From Streptomyces drozdowiczii (GTDB lineage Bacteria; Actinomycetota; Actinomycetes; Streptomycetales; Streptomycetaceae), in NCBI RefSeq assembly GCF_026167665.1, contig NZ_CP098740.1:372001-436000 (forward strand): 64,000 bases of DNA. The letters run 5' to 3'. The notes under the pieces were generated by a model. The model saw only the letters and a list, made by a program, of their open reading frames with translations, was not told the DNA's origin and did no database searches. A program made the translations under genes and the position numbers. Below, in pieces: positions 59,670-64,000 of this stretch (the first letter of the stretch is position 1; each line of letters starts with the position of its first letter).

Positions 59670-60412
59670 CAGCGCTCCCGGGAGGGCTCGTTGAGCCACG
59701 CCGACCACATCCCGGTGGCCCGCTGCTCATCGGCGTCCTCGGCGAACAGGTGGTGGCCGAGCCAGATCGGTACGTTCCAGGTGCTGCCGTTGAAGAACCG
59801 GTACAGGGCGTCCGGACCGCGCAGGCCGACGAAGTCGGGGCTGAGCCAGTCGACGGTCACCTCCACCGGCTCGGGGGCCAGGAGGGTGAGACGGTCGCCG
59901 ACGGCGGCGTCGTCGGCGAGGCCGAGGCGGCGGCGCAGCTCGGTGAAGTCGGCCGGGTCGGCGGTCGGTTCGGGGCGGTGGGCCCGTACGTACACGGCGG
60001 GGCGTCCGGCGAAGTGGCGGAGGTATTCGGTCAGGGCGTGCTGGTGGAAGTCGACGTACTTCTCGGCCACGTCCGTCTTGGCGTCCCAGTTCCAGGCGTC
60101 GTCCACGACGCCCGTGTGCACCCAGTGGATGCCCATGCGCAGCTGGCTCGTGCCGTCGTCGGCCGGCTCGACGTGGTAGCTGAGCGTGTTGGAGAAGCCG
60201 CCGTCCTGGGTGGCCCGCAGCGCGAGGCGGTGCGGCGGCTCCCAGGTCACCACGGTGGCGTCGCCCCGGGTCGCCTTTCCGCCGACCCGGGGTTCGATCT
60301 CCATCGGGTAGAGCCAGCCGAGGTTGCCGGCGCCGGTGGCGACCGCGTCCCAGACCTGCTGGGGTGCGACGGGCAGCTCCTGCTGCCTGCGGACCTGGAA
60401 TTCTCGGGCCAT
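59669..60412 (-). CDS. SRPBCC (AHSA1/START-like) domain protein
   Basis: A 247-residue protein. Residues 1-140 form an SRPBCC hydrophobic-ligand-binding domain (REFQVRRQQELPVAPQQVWD, LGWLYPMEIEPRVGGKAT, VVTWEPPHRLALRATQDG). The second half (WLSPDFVGLRGPDALYRFFN) is a family-specific extension. It may bind or cyclise a pathway intermediate. I use ATG at 60412, which has AAGGAG about 11 nt upstream. ATG at 60442, overlapping the P450 stop (ATGA), is a serious alternative. Confidence 0.8.
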   Translation of the reverse strand: MAREFQVRRQQELPVAPQQVWDAVATGAGNLGWLYPMEIEPRVGGKATRGDATVVTWEPPHRLALRATQDGGFSNTLSYHVEPADDGTSQLRMGIHWVHTGVVDDAWNWDAKTDVAEKYVDFHQHALTEYLRHFAGRPAVYVRAHRPEPTADPADFTELRRRLGLADDAAVGDRLTLLAPEPVEVTVDWLSPDFVGLRGPDALYRFFNGSTWNVPIWLGHHLFAEDADEQRATGMWSAWLNEPSRER

Positions 60413-60438
60413 GGTCGGTGCTGCTCCTTCGTCGTCGT

Positions 60439-61692
60439 TCATGGTCGGTGGGTGAGCGGGAGGGCGTGCAGCCTGCGTTGCAGCGGGTTGGGCCGCCAGT
60501 CGAGTTCCGCGCCCTCGGCCAGCCGCAGTTCCGGCAGCCTGCGCACCAGCGTGCCGACGGCCAGCTCGGTCTGGAGCCGGGCGAGCGGCCCGCCGAGGCA
60601 GAAGTGGGGGCCGTGGCCGAAGCTGAGGTGACGGTTGCCGGGGCGGGCCAGGTCGAGCCGGTCGGGGTCCTCGAAGCGTGCCGGGTCGCGGTTGGTGGCG
60701 CCGAGGAAGAGGTACACCAACTCGCCCTCGCGCAGGGCCCGTCCGCCGATCTCCAGGTCCCGCGCGACGACCCGGACGATGGCCTGGGTCACCGTGTCGT
60801 AGCGGGCCAGCTCCTCGACGGCGCCGCGCATGAGGCCGGGGTCCTCGCGCAGCCGGGCCAGCTGGTCCGGGTGGCGCAGCAGGGCGTGCACGGCGTTGGT
60901 GATGAGGTGGGTGGTGGTCTCGTCGCCCGCGGTGATGAGGACGAAGCAGGTGGAGAGGAGTTCGGAGTCGGTGAGCCGGTCGTCGTGGGCCTGGGTGGCG
61001 ACCAGGGCGCTGATCAGGTCGTCGCCCGGTTCGCTCCGGCGCTGCCGGATGAGCCCGGACAGGTAGTCCTCGTACTGGTCGATCGCCGCCTCGGACTTGG
61101 CCAGGTCCTCGCTGAGCCGGCCGAAGCGGCGGAACCACTCCTTGACCTGCGGCCGGTCCTCCTCGGGGATGCCGAACAGCTCGCAGACGACGGCCATGGG
61201 CAGCGGCGAGGCGACCGCCTCGATCAGCTCCATCTCGGGACCGGCGGCGACCGCCGCGTCGATGAGCCGGTCCACGAGGTGCTGGACGCGGCCGCGCAGG
61301 GCCTCGACGCGGCGGGCGGTGAAGGCCCGGTTGGCGAGTTTGCGCAGCCGGGCGTGGTCCGGCGGGTCGGTGTTGCTCATCACCCGGCCGAGTCGGTCGG
61401 TGAGCCGGCTGAACTCCTTGAGGTCGCCGCCGAGCGCGGTGTAGGCCCGGGTCATCCTGGACCGGTCGTTGGACAGCCGCAGGTCGCCGAGGGCCGCCTC
61501 GACGTCGGCGTACCGGGTGAGGTACCAGACGCCCTGGGTGCTGCGGTGGACCGGGTCCTCGCGCCGCATGCGGGCGTAGAGCGGGTAGGGGTCGCGCCGG
61601 GCCTCGGGGGTGAGCAGGGCGGCGCCGAGGTCGCGGACCGGGGCGGGGCCCGCGGTGTCGCGGGCCCCGGCCAGGGTGTCGGTGGAGGTCAT
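60439..61692 (-). CDS. Cytochrome P450 of the NRPS cluster
   Basis: A 417-residue bacterial class I P450. The I-helix reads FVLITAGDETTTHLITNAVH with the acid-alcohol pair, the K-helix Glu-x-x-Arg is replaced in the AVEELARYDTVTQAIVRVVA region by ELARYD, and the haem loop is LSFGHGPHFCLGGPLARLQT. Length and motifs fit CYP107/CYP163-like tailoring enzymes. Placed between MbtH and a tailoring gene, it probably hydroxylates a PCP-bound amino acid or the released peptide. It needs a ferredoxin partner not seen in the window. Confidence 0.9.
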   Translation of the reverse strand: MTSTDTLAGARDTAGPAPVRDLGAALLTPEARRDPYPLYARMRREDPVHRSTQGVWYLTRYADVEAALGDLRLSNDRSRMTRAYTALGGDLKEFSRLTDRLGRVMSNTDPPDHARLRKLANRAFTARRVEALRGRVQHLVDRLIDAAVAAGPEMELIEAVASPLPMAVVCELFGIPEEDRPQVKEWFRRFGRLSEDLAKSEAAIDQYEDYLSGLIRQRRSEPGDDLISALVATQAHDDRLTDSELLSTCFVLITAGDETTTHLITNAVHALLRHPDQLARLREDPGLMRGAVEELARYDTVTQAIVRVVARDLEIGGRALREGELVYLFLGATNRDPARFEDPDRLDLARPGNRHLSFGHGPHFCLGGPLARLQTELAVGTLVRRLPELRLAEGAELDWRPNPLQRRLHALPLTHRP

Positions 61693-61702
61693 GACGGCCG
61701 CG

Positions 61703-61918
61703 CTACCGCCGGGTGTCCATGGCGTCGGCGAGGCTCTTGGGCCGCATGTCGGTCCAGTTCCGCTCGATGTGCTCCAGGCAGGCGGCGTGGGTGTCCGGGC
61801 CGTGGGCGACGGTCCAGCCGGCGGGGACGTCGGCGAACTGCGGCCAGAGCGAGTGCTGGTTCTCGTCGTTGACGAGGACGAGGAAGGTGCCGTCCTGGTC
61901 GTCGAAGGGGTTGGTCAT
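61703..61918 (-). CDS. MbtH family NRPS accessory protein
   Basis: A 71-residue MbtH-like protein, starting [20 protein letters not shown] and followed by [13 protein letters not shown] and the closing [14 protein letters not shown], which covers the family's conserved Trp residues. It binds and activates NRPS adenylation domains. The ATG follows AGGAGG located at the end of the NRPS gene, 3 bp after its stop, so translation is coupled to it. Confidence 0.96.
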   Translation of the reverse strand: MTNPFDDQDGTFLVLVNDENQHSLWPQFADVPAGWTVAHGPDTHAACLEHIERNWTDMRPKSLADAMDTRR

Positions 61919-61921
61919 GGG

Positions 61922-64000
61922 TCAGTCCTCCTGAGCGGAAAGGGTGATGTCACCGGTGTCGTCGATGTCACCGGTGGCCTGGGCGATCCTGGCGGCCAGG
62001 ACCGGTCCGATCTGGGCCAGCGAGCCGGCCCGGGTCATCTGGTCGTGCCGGGTGGTGATCTCGTGGGATTCGATCCGGCCCGTGAGGTACGGCCGCCAGA
62101 CGTCCGGTCCGGCGTCGTCCTGGGCCCGGTCGATCGTGGAGTTGAACAGCAGCAGGTCGCCGTCGTGCGTGCCGGGGACGAAGTCGACCGCCAGCTTCGC
62201 GTTGTTGATCATGATGTCGACGATGACCTCCACCTGCCGCTCGTCGAGCCCGGCGAGCGCGCTGCCGCGCCGGTTCAGCACCTCGGCGACCTCGGCGTAG
62301 GTGATGTCGCGGTCGCCCAGCTCGGCCGGGTCCACGTCGAGCACGCCGACGAGCACGTCCCGCACGGTGGGCACGGGTTCGTCCTCGAACCGGACGTCCT
62401 TGACGGGGTAGGCGTCGAGGACGGCCAGCAGCGCGGTCCGTTCGCCGCGCGCCCGGAGTTCGCAGGCGAGTGCGTGGGCGATCAGTCCGCCCGCGGACCA
62501 GCCGAGCAGCAGGTACGGTCCCTGCGGCTGGATCTTCTGGATGTGGTCGGCGTAGTCGGCCGCCATGTCCTCGTACGACACCGGCAGCGGCTCGGGGCGT
62601 CCGAGACCGCGCGCCTGGAGGGCGTAGACCGGGTGCCGCGGGTCGATGTGGTGGAGCAGTCCGCTGTACGACCAGCTGATGCCGCCGCCGGGGTGCACGC
62701 AGAACAGCGGGGTCTCGGTGCCGGTCGACCGCAGCGGCAGCAGTACGTCGAGCGCGTCGTCCGGGTTGTCCATGGCGAGGCGTTCGGTGAGCCCGGCGAC
62801 GGTCGGCGCCTCGAACAGCATCCGCAGCCCCAGTTCCAGCCCCAGGGTCTCGCGGATGCGGGCGGCCAGCCGGGCGGCCAGCAGCGAGTGTCCGCCCAGG
62901 TCGAAGAAGCCGTCGTCGATGCCCATGTGTTCGCGGCCGAGCACTTCGGCGAAGAGCCCGCACAGCATCTGCTCCTGCGGGGTCCGGGGTCCGCGCCCCA
63001 CACCCGAGACGCCGTACTCCGGGGCGGGCAGCGCGGCCCGGTCCAGTTTGCCGTTGGCGGTGAGCGGCAGCGCGTCCACGGTGACGAAGGCGGCCGGGAC
63101 CATGAAGTCGGGCAGTTCGCGGCGCAGCCGGCCGGACAGCTCGGCGGTCTCCGGCACGGCGTCGGGCGCGGGCACCAGGTAGGCGACGAGGCGCTTGTCC
63201 CCGGGCCGGTCCTCGCGGGCGACGACGGCCGCCTGGGCGACGCCGGGGCAGCCCGCGAGGACGGCTTCCACCTCGCCGGGCTCGATGCGCTGGCCGCGCA
63301 GCTTGACCTGGTGGTCGACGCGCCCGGCGAAGTCCAGCGTGCCGTCGGGGCGCCACGACGCGAGGTCGCCGGTGCGGTACATGCGGCTCCCGGCGGGCCC
63401 GTACAGGTCGGCGGTGAAGCGCTCCGCGGTGAGGCCGGGCCGGCCGAAGTAGCCGCGCGCGACGCCCGTCCCGGCGAGGTACAGCTCGCCGACCAGGCCG
63501 GCCGGCAGCGGGCGCAGGCGGTCGTCCAGCACGTAGGCGCGCATGTTCGCCATGGGGCCGCCGATCGGCACGGTGGCGGCGTTCTCGGGGAGGCCGCGTA
63601 CCTGGTGGCGGGTGGCGAGGGTGGTGGCCTCGGTGGGTCCGTAGCCGTTGACGACCTCGATGCCGGGGCAGGCGGCGAGCACCCGGGCGACGGCGGCCGG
63701 CGAGACCACGTCGCCGCCGGTCCACACCTCGCGCACTCCGGCGAGCAGCCCGGGGCGCTCCTCCGCGACGAGCCGGAACAGCCCGGCGGTCAGCCAGAGC
63801 CCGGTGACGCCGTGCGTGTCGATGGTGTGCTGGAGCAGGTCGAGGTCGAGCTGTCCGGGCGGTGCGACGACGATCCGGCCGCCGCTGAGCAGCGGCACCC
63901 ACAGTTCGTACGTGGAGAGGTCGAAGGCGGTCGGGGAGTGCATGAGCACCCGCTCGTGTCCGCCGCCCCGCCACTCCGGAGTGAGCGCGAGGCCCACCAC
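61922..64000 (-). CDS. Nonribosomal peptide synthetase, C-terminal part (A-PCP-TE), truncated by window edge
   Basis: At least 692 codons, open at the right edge. An adenylation domain (from core A4 FDLSTYELW through A5 [11 protein letters not shown]7 [11 protein letters not shown]8 [21 protein letters not shown]10 LTANGKLDR) is followed by a PCP with [14 protein letters not shown] (phosphopantetheine Ser) and a thioesterase with [13 protein letters not shown] (nucleophile Ser) and a catalytic-type His near the end (TRHDQM). By GrsA alignment the pocket residues read D-L-Y-W-W-G-G-T-L (235, 236, 239, 278, 299, 301, 322, 330, 331). This most resembles the DxxWxGGTxK class, for which valine has been reported; I treat that as tentative. 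It is the chain-release end. Confidence 0.93.
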   Translation of the reverse strand: MVGLALTPEWRGGGHERVLMHSPTAFDLSTYELWVPLLSGGRIVVAPPGQLDLDLLQHTIDTHGVTGLWLTAGLFRLVAEERPGLLAGVREVWTGGDVVSPAAVARVLAACPGIEVVNGYGPTEATTLATRHQVRGLPENAATVPIGGPMANMRAYVLDDRLRPLPAGLVGELYLAGTGVARGYFGRPGLTAERFTADLYGPAGSRMYRTGDLASWRPDGTLDFAGRVDHQVKLRGQRIEPGEVEAVLAGCPGVAQAAVVAREDRPGDKRLVAYLVPAPDAVPETAELSGRLRRELPDFMVPAAFVTVDALPLTANGKLDRAALPAPEYGVSGVGRGPRTPQEQMLCGLFAEVLGREHMGIDDGFFDLGGHSLLAARLAARIRETLGLELGLRMLFEAPTVAGLTERLAMDNPDDALDVLLPLRSTGTETPLFCVHPGGGISWSYSGLLHHIDPRHPVYALQARGLGRPEPLPVSYEDMAADYADHIQKIQPQGPYLLLGWSAGGLIAHALACELRARGERTALLAVLDAYPVKDVRFEDEPVPTVRDVLVGVLDVDPAELGDRDITYAEVAEVLNRRGSALAGLDERQVEVIVDIMINNAKLAVDFVPGTHDGDLLLFNSTIDRAQDDAGPDVWRPYLTGRIESHEITTRHDQMTRAGSLAQIGPVLAARIAQATGDIDDTGDITLSAQED

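Noticed and set aside
1..64000. CRISPR arrays, tRNA/rRNA genes, insertion sequences or phage genes
   Set aside because: No regularly spaced repeats, cloverleaf-type TTCGA arms, transposases, integrases or structural phage genes were seen on reading both strands.

Overview
The window is a stretch of actinobacterial chromosome, almost certainly Streptomyces. It is very G+C-rich, densely packed, rich in GTG starts and 4-nt ATGA/GTGA overlaps, and carries a sigma-B-type sigma factor, a GAF/ANTAR regulator, an F420-dependent oxidoreductase, an MbtH protein and an NRPS end. Sixty protein-coding loci are described, five of them damaged or collapsed. I found no rRNA, tRNA, CRISPR array or insertion sequence.

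Layout. 77-7,000: a membrane protein, an HhH-GPD protein, and a minus-strand coupled run of a TPP enzyme, a 54-aa enolase-superfamily stub, a frameshifted SDR and a stand-alone LigD polymerase domain. An FAD/Fe-S oxidase that seems to have lost most of its length by in-frame deletions lies upstream. 7,200-36,100: stress and redox functions. These include a Rho-N-like protein, DUF6328, LLM/F420 oxidoreductase, VOC, HAD and isochorismatase-like proteins, an epimerase, an alcohol dehydrogenase, a CYP152-type P450 followed by an SDR and a PLP decarboxylase, YbdK, PAS and GAF/ANTAR sensors, a DJ-1/PfpI protein, a class II amidotransferase, an APC permease divergent from a large catalase, small acidic proteins, an FUSC-like protein, a molybdopterin oxidoreductase without Fe-S cysteines, an MFS exporter and a SigB/F/G-type sigma factor. 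GNNT-N15/16-GGGTAC/T or GTTT-N15-GGGAAT promoter candidates precede the sigma gene, the catalase, the permease and the P450.

36,071-49,423: a 12-gene minus-strand operon for a heptose-containing glycan (gmhA, hldE, gmhB, six glycosyltransferases split among families 2, 4 and 9 plus one unassigned, a NodU-type carbamoyltransferase and a UDP-glucuronate-decarboxylase-like enzyme). Nine of its eleven junctions are 4-nt overlaps. A pyruvyltransferase-family gene diverges from it. The set predicts a carbamoylated and perhaps pyruvylated heptose glycan whose structure I cannot name.

49,435-59,393: an SDR and ROK regulator, then a fructan-utilisation locus: PfkB sugar kinase (frameshifted), LacI regulator, single-domain ATPase, permease and lipoprotein of a CUT2 importer, and a secreted GH32 fructanase. 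The importer and fructanase promoters face each other, and each carries the palindrome TGTCAGCGTTGACA exactly 16 nt downstream of its -10 hexamer, so one LacI protein probably controls both.

59,469-64,000: the downstream end of an NRPS operon on the minus strand (A-PCP-TE end, MbtH, P450, SRPBCC protein, 66-aa protein). The NRPS continues past the right edge.

Three genes (SDR, hldE, sugar kinase) carry apparent single-base losses in G/C runs. That could be draft-sequence error or real damage.
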